Positions 25,174 to 32,185 of a DNA stretch of 64,000 bases are shown here, piece after piece. The DNA is from Microbacterium kunmingense (lineage in GTDB: Bacteria; Actinomycetota; Actinomycetes; Actinomycetales; Microbacteriaceae). Both the position numbers and the translations under genes were made by a program. How positions within the stretch are numbered: position 1 is the first letter of the stretch; every line of letters begins with the position of its first letter. The stretch covers positions 242,887 to 306,886 of the forward strand of contig NZ_JAKNUS010000004.1 of NCBI RefSeq assembly GCF_023155745.1, in the 5' to 3' direction. The notes beneath the pieces were generated by a model, which saw only the letters and a program-made list of their open reading frames with translations, was not told the origin of the DNA and did no database searches.

Positions 25174-25910
25174 CGGGCTCTCCGTTCGAGGAAGGCGGTC
25201 ATGCGTCGGATCTTCTCGGGGCTCTCGAACAGCTCCGCCTGGAGCTCGTTCACGAGCGCGGGCTGGTCGAGCGGTTCGGTCTGCAGCACCTGTTTGGTGT
25301 ACCGGGTGGCGAGCGGGTCGTTGCGGGCGATGCGGTCGGCGAGTGTGTGCGCGGCGGCGAGCAGCCCGTCTGCCGGGTGCAGCGCCGACACGAGTCCCCA
25401 CGACAGTGCTTCGTCCGCGTCGAGGATGCGGCCGGTGAGGAGCATCTCGGCCGCCCGTGCTTCGCCGACGATCGCGGGGAGGCGCCAGGTCGCTCCCGCG
25501 GCCGCGATGATGCCGAGGCCCGTTTCGGGATTTCCGATCTTCAGCGCGGGCGTCGCGATGCGGAGGTCGGCGGCGTACGCGAGCTCGGCCCCGCCGCCCA
25601 GGGCGTAGCCGTCGAGCGCGGCGATCACCGGCATGGGGAGGGCGTGGATGCGCAGGAAGATCGCCTGGTTGATGGCACGGCGGGCATCGGCGGCGCGGCG
25701 GTCGCGCAGTTCGGCGATGTCGGCGCCCGAGGCGAAGACGCCGCCGGCGCCGAGGAGGATGAGCGTGCGGGGCTTTCGCTCGAGGTCGTCACAGACGGCG
25801 TGCAGGGCGTCGACGGTGGCCTGGTCGATGGCGTTGCGCACCTCGGGGCGGTCGAGCGTGACGACGGTGCGGTCGCCGGCGTGCTCGACGCGCAGGGGTG
25901 AGCGGGTCAT
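25170..25910 (-). CDS. Enoyl-CoA hydratase/isomerase of the phenylacetate pathway (PaaF/PaaG type)
   Basis: This 246-residue crotonase-fold enzyme has the oxyanion-hole motifs FASGADIAEL and ALDGYALGGGAELAYAADLRI, with the Glu of GNPETGLGIIAAAGATWRLP as a catalytic candidate. In the phenylacetate pathway PaaF hydrates dehydroadipyl-CoA and PaaG isomerises the ring epoxide; which role this protein has cannot be read from motifs alone. ATG at 25910 follows GAAGG. It is the first gene of the operon whose promoter carries the second PaaR site, and it is divergent from the TetR gene. Confidence 0.88.
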   Translation of the reverse strand: MTRSPLRVEHAGDRTVVTLDRPEVRNAIDQATVDALHAVCDDLERKPRTLILLGAGGVFASGADIAELRDRRAADARRAINQAIFLRIHALPMPVIAALDGYALGGGAELAYAADLRIATPALKIGNPETGLGIIAAAGATWRLPAIVGEARAAEMLLTGRILDADEALSWGLVSALHPADGLLAAAHTLADRIARNDPLATRYTKQVLQTEPLDQPALVNELQAELFESPEKIRRMTAFLERRAR

Positions 25911-25942
25911 CCGGGGCCTTCCGCTTCGTCGCGAACGTGTTG

Positions 25943-25965
25943 CAGACCGATCGTTCAGTAATTCT
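25943..25965 (-). promoter_or_regulatory. PaaR operator upstream of the enoyl-CoA hydratase operon
   Basis: On the minus strand this site has the core ACTGAACGATCGGT and matches the paaA site at 22 of 23 positions. It overlaps the -10 box and lies 33 bp before the start codon, in the divergent interval with the TetR gene. Confidence 0.7.
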
Positions 25966-25989
25966 GTCAGGCGGCGGTTCCGCCCGCAA
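25961..25989 (-). promoter_or_regulatory. Predicted promoter of the hydratase-paaH-paaZ-paaI operon
   Basis: On the minus strand TTGCGG (25984-25989) and CAGAAT (25961-25966) are separated by 17 bases, the same layout as the paaA promoter. Confidence 0.55.
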
Positions 25990-26063
25990 CGCTCCCCCGG
26001 TCGTCGAGCGCGTTTCGACTCGCTCCGCTCGCTCAACGACCGAGAAGATGCCAGAGTGAGCGG

Positions 26064-26690
26064 GTGACGAGCCAGCCCGCACCCGCCAACGCCGTGCCGC
26101 GCGGGCGGCGGGGACGGCCGGGGAACGACCGGGAGCACGTGCTCGCCGTCGCCGTCGCCCTCTTCATCGAGAAGGGGTACGACGCCACCTCGGTGGCCGA
26201 TCTCGCCGACCGGCTGGGCGTGACGAAGTCCGCGCTGTACCACCACTTCTCCTCGAAGGAGGAGCTGCTCGGTCTCGCCCTCGACGATGCCCTCACCGCG
26301 CTCGAGGGGGTCTTCGACGAGCCGTCCGACGACGCCGGTGCGCAGCTCGAACGGGTCCTCCGGGGCGCGGTGCGCGTTCTCGTGGAGAAGCTGCCGGAGG
26401 TGACGCTGCTGCTGCGCGTCCGCGGCAACGGCCGCGTCGAGCAGGCCGCGCTCGAGCGCCGGCGCGCCTTCGACCACCGCGTGAGCGAGGTCGTCACACG
26501 CGCACAGGACGAGGGGATGCTGCGCCCCGACGTCGATCCCGCCGTCGCGACCCGACTGGTGTTCGGCATGGTGAACTCGCTGACCGAGTGGTACCGCCCG
26601 GGCGGCGCCCTCGACGCCGATGCACTGGCAGACACGGTGCTCGCGACCGCGCTCGAGGGCCTCCGCCCCCGCCCGATCAGGGCGCCGTGA
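26064..26690 (+). CDS. paaR: TetR-family regulator, probable PaaR
   Basis: This 208-residue TetR protein has the DNA-binding helices ATSVADLADRLGVTKSALYHHF and a ligand domain like those of TetR_C KstR/PaaR regulators. It is divergent from the hydratase-paaH-paaZ-paaI operon. The shared 23-bp operator occurs at both paa promoters and nowhere else that I found in the window, which identifies it as the likely repressor, released by phenylacetyl-CoA (inference from known PaaR proteins). The start is GTG at 26064. Its last 14 bases overlap the 3' end of the convergent arsR gene. Confidence 0.82.
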   Translation: MTSQPAPANAVPRGRRGRPGNDREHVLAVAVALFIEKGYDATSVADLADRLGVTKSALYHHFSSKEELLGLALDDALTALEGVFDEPSDDAGAQLERVLRGAVRVLVEKLPEVTLLLRVRGNGRVEQAALERRRAFDHRVSEVVTRAQDEGMLRPDVDPAVATRLVFGMVNSLTEWYRPGGALDADALADTVLATALEGLRPRPIRAP

Positions 26691-27027
26691 GCACCGCGGC
26701 GATCGAGGGAAGCGCGTCGGGCTGGAGGCGGTAGTACGCCCACGTCCCCCGCTGCGAGCGGGAGAGGAACCCCGCCCGGGTCAGCACCTTCAGGTGGTGG
26801 GAGACCGTCGGCTGAGCGAGACCCAGTGGTTCGATGAGGTCGCACACGCACGCCTCCTGGTCGGGCGAGGACGCCACGATCGACAGGAGGCGCAGCCGCG
26901 CGGGGTCTGCGAGTGCCTTCAGCTGCGTCGCCAGGGCTTCGGCGTCGCCCGACGCCAGGGGCTCGCGCGTCAGGGGTGCGCAGCAGGCGACACCCGGCGA
27001 ATCGATCACGGGCAGAGCAGTGGGCAT
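26677..27027 (-). CDS. arsR: ArsR-family arsenic-sensing repressor
   Basis: This 116-residue repressor has the arsenite-sensing CVCDL motif (in EACVCDLIEP), an N-terminal CC pair (VACCAPL) and the winged helix GLAQPTVSHHLKVLTRAGFLSRSQRG. ATG at 27027 is in the divergent interval with arsO. Two copies of a GACG-NTCATCGATA sequence lie in that interval and are candidate operators. It probably shuts off the arsO-arsN genes in the absence of As(III). Confidence 0.9.
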   Translation of the reverse strand: MPTALPVIDSPGVACCAPLTREPLASGDAEALATQLKALADPARLRLLSIVASSPDQEACVCDLIEPLGLAQPTVSHHLKVLTRAGFLSRSQRGTWAYYRLQPDALPSIAAVLTAP

Positions 27028-27045
27028 ACATCGACAGTAATAGAT

Positions 27046-27062
27046 ATTGACGCTCATCGATA
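27046..27062. promoter_or_regulatory. Candidate ArsR operator 1
   Basis: ATTGACGCTCATCGATA shares 14 of 17 positions with the site at 27078-27094. TTGACG inside it also fits the -35 box of arsO, with CATACT 17 bp further on. Confidence 0.5.
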
Positions 27063-27077
27063 GACCCGACATACTGA

Positions 27078-27094
27078 ATCGACGTTCATCGATA
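27078..27094. promoter_or_regulatory. Candidate ArsR operator 2
   Basis: ATCGACGTTCATCGATA is a direct repeat of the site 32 bp upstream, about three helical turns away, and lies just before the arsO ribosome-binding site. Confidence 0.5.
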
Positions 27095-27108
27095 TGGAAG
27101 GCTCCGGG

Positions 27109-28416
27109 ATGACACTCCTCGACCTCGCCCCGCGCACGCGCACGACGCCGCGCCTGGCCACACTCCCCGTCGCGATCATCGGCGCCGGCCCGATCGGTCT
27201 GGCAGCCGCCGCACACCTGGCCGAACGCGGCATCGCGTTCGACGTCTTCGAGGCCGGCCCCGCCGCGGCATCCGGTGTTCGACTCTGGGGGCACACCCGC
27301 CTCTTCTCCCCGTGGCGTCACCTCATCGACCCGGCGGCGCAGCGCCTGCTCGAGCGGCACGGCTGGTCGGCGTCCGAGAGCCTCGACGCGGCGCCGACCG
27401 GCCACGAGCTCGCCGACCGGCTTCTCGAGCCGCTCGCGGCGCTCGAGGAGATCGCCCCGCACGTGCACTACGGATCACGTGTGATCGCGGTGACCCGCGA
27501 GGGCATGGACCGCACACGGACCGCCGGTCGCGCCGACACCCCGTTCCTGCTCCGTCTCGAGCGCGACGGCGAGATCGTCGACCTCTCCGCACGCGCCGTC
27601 ATCGACGCTTCAGGCACGTACACCACGCCCAACCCGCTGTCGTCGTCGGGCCTCGAGCCCCTCGGCGCCGAAGAGGTCTCCGACCGGATCCTCCACGCCC
27701 TCCCCGACGTCGCCGGCGCCGACCGCGCCCGTCTCGCCGGGCGCGACATCACCGTCGTCGGCGCAGGACATTCCGCGGCGAACACCCTCATCGCGCTGGC
27801 GGCGCTGGCCGAGGACGAGCCCGGCACCCGCGTGACATGGCTGATCCGAAACGCCGCCGCCGTCCGGGTCACCACCTCCCCCGACGACGAGCTCACCGAC
27901 CGCGCGCGACTCGGTTCACGCGTCGACGCCCTCGTCGACAGCGGGCGCATCCGCCGCGTCGACTCGTTCGAGATCTCCCGCGTCGAGCCCCGCGACGGCG
28001 GCATCCGCCTCTTCGGCACCCGCCGCGGCGAGCCCGCGCACCACGACACCGACCTCGTCGTCGCCGCCACCGGATTCCGCCCCGACCTCGACATGCTCCG
28101 CGAGATCCGCCTCGAGCTCGACGACATCGTCGAGGCCCCGAAACGCCTCGCGCCCCTCATCGACCCGAACGTCCACACCTGCGGCACGGTCGAACCTCAC
28201 GGATTCGCCGAGCTGCGGCATCCCGAACCCGGCTTCTTCCTCGCCGGGATGAAGTCCTACGGGCGGGCGCCGACGTTCCTCCTCGCCACCGGGTACGAGC
28301 AGGTCCGTTCGATCGTCGCGTGGATCGCGGGCGATATGGCCGCCGCGACCACCGTGTCCCTCACTCTGCCGGCGACCGGCGTGTGCTCGACCGATCTCGG
28401 GGGTTCGTGCTGCTGA
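27109..28416 (+). CDS. arsO: ArsO-like flavin-dependent monooxygenase
   Basis: This 435-residue flavoprotein has an N-terminal FAD motif AIIGAGPIGLAAAAHLAERG, a second dinucleotide motif ITVVGAGHSAANTLIALAAL and the ATGF motif near the C-terminus (VVAATGFRPD). It ends in GVCSTDLGGSCC, a cysteine tail seen in ArsO proteins. ArsO is a putative flavin monooxygenase common in actinobacterial ars clusters; its substrate is not settled. ATG at 27109 has GGAAGG seven bases upstream. It overlaps the next gene by one base (TGATG). Confidence 0.82.
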   Translation: MTLLDLAPRTRTTPRLATLPVAIIGAGPIGLAAAAHLAERGIAFDVFEAGPAAASGVRLWGHTRLFSPWRHLIDPAAQRLLERHGWSASESLDAAPTGHELADRLLEPLAALEEIAPHVHYGSRVIAVTREGMDRTRTAGRADTPFLLRLERDGEIVDLSARAVIDASGTYTTPNPLSSSGLEPLGAEEVSDRILHALPDVAGADRARLAGRDITVVGAGHSAANTLIALAALAEDEPGTRVTWLIRNAAAVRVTTSPDDELTDRARLGSRVDALVDSGRIRRVDSFEISRVEPRDGGIRLFGTRRGEPAHHDTDLVVAATGFRPDLDMLREIRLELDDIVEAPKRLAPLIDPNVHTCGTVEPHGFAELRHPEPGFFLAGMKSYGRAPTFLLATGYEQVRSIVAWIAGDMAAATTVSLTLPATGVCSTDLGGSCC

Positions 28417-28922
28417 TGGTCGCGGTACGAGCGATGACCGCGGCGGACTGGCCGCGCGTGGAGCACATCCTCGCCGAGGGCATCGCCGAGGGCGAGGCGA
28501 CGTTCGAAAGCACGGTGCCGAGGTGGGAGCAGTTCGACGCCGGCAAGGTCGCTCATCCCCGCCTCGTCGCCGAGCAGGGCGGCGAGGTCATGGGCTGGGT
28601 GGCCGCATCGCGCGTGTCGACGCGCGAGGTGTACCGGGGAGTCATCGAGCACTCGGTGTACGTCGACTCCCGGGCGCGGGGCCGCGGGATCGGCGCCGTT
28701 CTGCTCGGGGCATTCCTGGATGCCGCCGACGCGGCCGGCTACTGGACGGTGCAGTCGAGCATCTTCCCCGAGAACACCGCAAGCCTGCGCATGCACGAGC
28801 GCGCCGGATTCCGGGTCGTCGGCACCCGCGAGCGGATCGCGCAGTCGGTGAACGGCCCGCACGCGGGCCAGTGGCGCTCGACCGTGTTCCTCGAGCGCCG
28901 CTCGGCCCGCAACGGCCGCTGA
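28416..28922 (+). CDS. GNAT acetyltransferase, ArsN/phosphinothricin-acetyltransferase-like
   Basis: This 168-residue GNAT protein has SVYVDSRARGRGIGAVLLGAFL as its acetyl-CoA pyrophosphate loop and the PENTASLRMHERAGFRVVG signature of the phosphinothricin acetyltransferase group. ArsN1 members acetylate trivalent organoarsenicals such as arsinothricin. Its ATG shares one base with the arsO stop, so it is co-translated with arsO. Assignment to ArsN is from context; substrate is inferred. Confidence 0.78.
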   Translation: MVAVRAMTAADWPRVEHILAEGIAEGEATFESTVPRWEQFDAGKVAHPRLVAEQGGEVMGWVAASRVSTREVYRGVIEHSVYVDSRARGRGIGAVLLGAFLDAADAAGYWTVQSSIFPENTASLRMHERAGFRVVGTRERIAQSVNGPHAGQWRSTVFLERRSARNGR

Positions 28923-28934
28923 AGACCCGCGGCG

Positions 28935-28952
28935 CATAGACTGCCGTCTATG
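28935..28952. promoter_or_regulatory. Operator overlapping the start of the arsR-arsC fusion
   Basis: CATAGAC-TGCC-GTCTATG is a perfect 7-4-7 palindrome. It contains TAGACT, a -10-like hexamer, and its last three bases are the ATG at 28950, so a repressor here would cover both promoter and start codon of a leaderless mRNA. Confidence 0.65.
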
Positions 28953-29837
28953 AGTACGGGGACGGATGATGCGGGGCTGACGCTCCTCGCCGATCCCACC
29001 CGTGCCCGGATCGTGCGGATGATGCGCGACAGCGCCGACGGGCGGGTGCTCGTGGGGCGCGTCGCCGAAGCGCTCGGGCTCCGCCAGCCCACGGTCAGCC
29101 ACCACATGTCCGCGCTCCACGCCGAGGGCATCGTGCAGCGCGAGAAGGACGGCAGGCGGGTCTGGTACTCCCTCGACCCGGCGCACGAGGAGCGCGTGAC
29201 GACCCTCCTCGGCCCCCCGCCGACCGGAAGCGAGGTCGACCTCTCGCGCGTCATCGACGACCTGACCGCGCGCTACCGCGGGGTGTTCAACCCCGAGACG
29301 ATCGCCCGCTATGTGTCCGACAGTCACCGGATGCTCACCGCGGCCGGGAGGCCCGCCCTCGAGGTGTCGCGAACGGCCTCGTTCGCGGCATCCCGTCTCG
29401 ACGACCTCTCCCGCATCGAGGGCCGCGCACCCGATCGACCGTCCGTGCTGTTCGTGTGCGTTCAGAACGCCGGTCGTTCGCAGATCGCGGCAGGAATCCT
29501 TCGGCAGCTCGCCGGCGACCGGGTCATCGTCCGGACGGCAGGATCCGCGCCCGCGGCGGATGTGCGCTCCTCGATCGTCCACGCCCTCGACGAGATCGGC
29601 GTGCCGCTCGGCGGGGAGTTTCCGAAGCCTCTGAGCGACGAGGCGGTGCGCGCCGCGGACTGGGTGATCACGATGGGATGCGGCGACGCGTGTCCCGTCT
29701 ACCCCGGACGTCGGTACCTCGACTGGGAGATCGAAGATCCGGTCGGCAAGCCCGCCGCGACGGTCCGTCGCATCCGGGATGACATCGAGGCGCGTGTGCG
29801 CGGGCTGCTCGCCGATCTCGCTGAGGCGCCTGAGTAG
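28950..29837 (+). CDS. ArsR-arsenate reductase fusion protein
   Basis: Residues about 1-90 form an ArsR-type winged helix (LGLRQPTVSHHMSALHAEGIVQ). A helical linker (about 95-150, RYRGVFNPETIARYVSDS) resembles the N-terminal bundle of actinobacterial ArsC. Residues about 165-295 form a low-molecular-weight-phosphatase-fold arsenate reductase with the P-loop CVQNAGRS and the distal MGCGDACPVYPG. The ArsR part has no cysteine at all, so arsenite sensing by the usual CVCDL site is impossible; sensing may come from the reductase domain. ATG at 28950 lies inside its own palindromic operator and has no ribosome-binding site. Confidence 0.85.
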   Translation: MSTGTDDAGLTLLADPTRARIVRMMRDSADGRVLVGRVAEALGLRQPTVSHHMSALHAEGIVQREKDGRRVWYSLDPAHEERVTTLLGPPPTGSEVDLSRVIDDLTARYRGVFNPETIARYVSDSHRMLTAAGRPALEVSRTASFAASRLDDLSRIEGRAPDRPSVLFVCVQNAGRSQIAAGILRQLAGDRVIVRTAGSAPAADVRSSIVHALDEIGVPLGGEFPKPLSDEAVRAADWVITMGCGDACPVYPGRRYLDWEIEDPVGKPAATVRRIRDDIEARVRGLLADLAEAPE

Positions 29838-29844
29838 ACGATCG

Positions 29845-29860
29845 ATAGATAGCGGTCTAT
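29845..29860. promoter_or_regulatory. Operator upstream of arsC
   Basis: ATAGATAGCGGTCTAT pairs 5-6-5 and shares the TAGA-N-GTCTATG pattern with the palindrome at 28935-28952. It is 8 bp after the fusion-gene stop and 34 bp before the arsC start, so both genes probably answer to the same ArsR-type repressor. Confidence 0.55.
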
Positions 29861-29893
29861 GCTTTTCTCATCCGCCGAGAAAGGGAGGACCGG

Positions 29894-30304
29894 ATGTCCG
29901 ACAAGCCCACCGTCCTGTTCGTCTGCGTCCACAACGCCGGGAGGTCGCAGATGGCGGCCGGGTTCCTCCGCGAGCTGGGAGGCGACCGCGTCGAGGTCCT
30001 TTCCGCGGGCTCGGCACCGAAGGACCAGATCAACCCCGTGGCCGTCGAGGCGATGGCCGAGGAGGGGATCGACATCGCGGGCCAGCAGCCCAAGGTGCTG
30101 ACCGTGGAGGCCGTCAAGGAATCCGACGTCGTCATCACGATGGGATGCGGGGACGCGTGCCCGATCTTCCCCGGCAAGCGCTACGAGGACTGGGAGCTGG
30201 AAGACCCCGCCGGTCAGGGGATCGACGCCGTCCGCCGCATTCGCGACGACATCCGGGGTCGCATCGAGACCCTGCTCGCCGAACTCGTACCGGCAGGCAC
30301 CTGA
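29894..30304 (+). CDS. arsC: Arsenate reductase ArsC (thioredoxin/mycothiol type)
   Basis: This 136-residue enzyme reduces As(V) to As(III). It carries the P-loop CVHNAGRSQMA, the acid region ITMGCGDACPIFPGKRYEDW and the C-terminal helix of the low-molecular-weight phosphatase fold. ATG at 29894 follows AAGGGAGGA. It is very similar to the C-terminal domain of the preceding fusion protein, so the cluster carries two reductases. Confidence 0.93.
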   Translation: MSDKPTVLFVCVHNAGRSQMAAGFLRELGGDRVEVLSAGSAPKDQINPVAVEAMAEEGIDIAGQQPKVLTVEAVKESDVVITMGCGDACPIFPGKRYEDWELEDPAGQGIDAVRRIRDDIRGRIETLLAELVPAGT

Positions 30305-30344
30305 GCCACCCCGATCGCCGAGCCCCACGCCGCAAGCGCGTCCC

Positions 30345-30419
30345 ACGCTCGGTGATCGGCCCTCGCGCGGTTGATCGCGCGCACGGCGACCGACGCTGCG
30401 CCGATCACCGTGCGAGCGT
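30345..30419. terminator. Long inverted repeat between convergent arsC and hydroxyacyl-CoA dehydrogenase genes
   Basis: ACGCTCGGTGATCGGC near 30345-30360 is complementary to GCCGATCACCGTGCGAGCGT at 30400-30419, with GCGCGGTTGATCGCGC forming an inner stem. The structure sits in the 114-bp gap between convergent stops and could end transcription from both sides. Confidence 0.5.
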
Positions 30420-31372
30420 CACACCGCGTCGAACGGAGACGGCCCCAGCTCGTCGAGAAGCTGGGCCATCTTGGCGTACGCCCGGTTGCGATACGCGACG
30501 AGCTCGGCGATCCGCTCCGGCGCGATGTCACGGAACCCCGAACCGGTCTTCGTGCCGAGCTCTCCAGCAGCGACGCGCTCGGCGAGGACCGCCGGGGTCG
30601 CGAACCGCTCCGGGAAGGTTCCCTGGAGCGATGCGTAACAGAATGCGTAGACGTCGAGTCCCGCCATGTCGGCGATCGCGAAGGGCCCGAAGAACGGCAG
30701 GCGGAACCCGAAGGTCGACCGGACGACGGCGTCGATGTCCTCTGGCGTGGCCACCCCCTCCTCGACCAGCTGCGTCGCCTCGTGGAAGAGGGCGTACTGC
30801 AGGCGGTTCAGGACGAACCCCGTGACATCCTTCACGCGGGCCGGCACCTTGCCCGACCCGGCGATCAGCTCCTCCGCCGCCTGGATCGTCGCCTCGTCGG
30901 TCCCCGTGTGAGGGATGATCTCGACCCCGGGCACGAACGGCGCGGGGTTGGAGAAGTGCACGCCGAGGAACCGCTCGGGGCGGATGACCGCCTCGGCGAG
31001 AGCGGCGATGGAGATGGTCGAGGTGTTGCTGCCGATGACCGCCGACATCGGAGCGGCAGCCGAGATGCGCCGGAGCGTCTCGTGCTTGATCTCGATGCGC
31101 TCGGGCACCGCCTCCTCGACGACGTCGGCGTCCGCGACGGCCGCCTCGATGCTCTCGGCAGCCGTGATGCGCGAGGTGATCGTGTCGGTCGCGCCGGGAG
31201 CGAAGAGACCCTGCTCCTCGAACTGGGTTGTCTCGGTGCGGATGCGCTCGAGGTTGGCCGCGGCGATCTCGGCCGTCACATCGGAGATCACGACGTCGTG
31301 GCCGCCGAGGGCGAACACCTGCGCCATCCCTCCCCCCATGTAGCCGCTGCCGACGATCGCGATGCGGCTCAT
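30419..31372 (-). CDS. 3-hydroxyacyl-CoA dehydrogenase-family oxidoreductase
   Basis: This 317-residue NAD-dependent dehydrogenase has [20 protein letters not shown], the SNTSTISI segment and the catalytic region [20 protein letters not shown]. Its stop-proximal region is typical of the L-carnitine/3-hydroxybutyryl-CoA dehydrogenase group. It follows an RpiB-type isomerase gene with an ATGA overlap; in actinobacteria such pairs occur in tetronate/tetrulose sugar-acid pathways, so the substrate may be a sugar acid rather than an acyl-CoA. The upstream isomerase gene is broken, so expression of this gene is uncertain. Confidence 0.82.
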   Translation of the reverse strand: MSRIAIVGSGYMGGGMAQVFALGGHDVVISDVTAEIAAANLERIRTETTQFEEQGLFAPGATDTITSRITAAESIEAAVADADVVEEAVPERIEIKHETLRRISAAAPMSAVIGSNTSTISIAALAEAVIRPERFLGVHFSNPAPFVPGVEIIPHTGTDEATIQAAEELIAGSGKVPARVKDVTGFVLNRLQYALFHEATQLVEEGVATPEDIDAVVRSTFGFRLPFFGPFAIADMAGLDVYAFCYASLQGTFPERFATPAVLAERVAAGELGTKTGSGFRDIAPERIAELVAYRNRAYAKMAQLLDELGPSPFDAV

Positions 31373-31689
31373 GCGCTCACCTCTCGGTCGTAGGCGTCGA
31401 TCGCGGCGACTTTCGTCGCCGAGGCGGATGACGGGTCGAAACGGTAATCCAGCCACTCGCCCACCAGACGCTTAGCGAGCTCCAGTCCGATGACGCGCTG
31501 CCCCATCGTCAGCACCTGCGCGTTATTGCTCAGCACGGATCGTTCGACCGAGTAGCTGTCGTGCGCGGTGACGGCCCGCACCCCCGGGACCTTGTTCGCC
31601 GAGATCGCCACGCCCAGCCCGGTCCCGCAGATGAGGAGGGCCCGATCGGCCTCGCCCTCGGCGATGCGCCGGGCCGCCTGGAGCAGTTC
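31369..31689 (-). pseudogene. RpiB/LacAB-family isomerase, 5' part deleted
   Basis: The readable part runs from about [20 protein letters not shown] to [11 protein letters not shown] and is the C-terminal two-thirds of an RpiB-type sugar-phosphate isomerase, including [16 protein letters not shown]. The family start (an IGADHAG-like segment and about 50 residues) is missing. Upstream codons in this frame belong to the opposite-strand phzF fragment. The gene has therefore lost its promoter and N-terminus. Confidence 0.75.
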
Positions 31690-32115
31690 CTCGACCCCGC
31701 GTTCCCGCCGGCCGTGGCATACGCCGGCAACCGACATCCGCTCCTCGTGGTCCGCTCACGGGAGGCGCTCGATCGGATCACGTTCGCTCCCGAGGCGGCG
31801 CGCGCGCTCATGGACGACGAGGGGTGGCCGGCAACGATCATCATCGCGTGGGCCGAGGGCGGTGACCGTTGGCATGCGCGCAACGTCTTCCCCGTGGGCG
31901 AGATCACCGAAGACCCGGCGACGGGAGCCGGCGCGGCCGCCCTCGGCGGGTACCTCCGCGAGACACGGGCGGTGACGCCCCCGCGTCGCATCCGCATCTC
32001 GCAGGGCGAGCACGTCGGACGCCCGAGCGTGCTGACCGTCCACATCCCCGCAACCGGCGGGATCGTCGTCTCCGGCTCGGCCGTGCGCCTCCCCGACCCA
32101 GCACGCAACGCCTGA
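31678..32115 (+). pseudogene. PhzF-family isomerase, 5' part deleted
   Basis: The translation from about 31678 ([20 protein letters not shown]) to the stop at 32115 is the C-terminal half of a PhzF-like epimerase/isomerase, with the signature GEITEDPATGAGAAALGGYL. Roughly the first 120-150 residues are absent. It abuts the headless rpiB on the opposite strand at about 31680-31690. Both 5' ends and the divergent promoter between them were therefore probably removed by one deletion. Confidence 0.75.
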
Positions 32116-32185
32116 TCCTTTACGCCTCCTGGCAAGCTGCGTCCAGTGCTTTACCCGGGGTGCCCGCGCACGCCAAGGTGGAACG

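Noticed and set aside
31369..31737. Complete RpiB isomerase starting at 31737
   Set aside because: The first 16 codons are antisense to the phzF fragment and do not resemble the RpiB N-terminus; the family start is missing.
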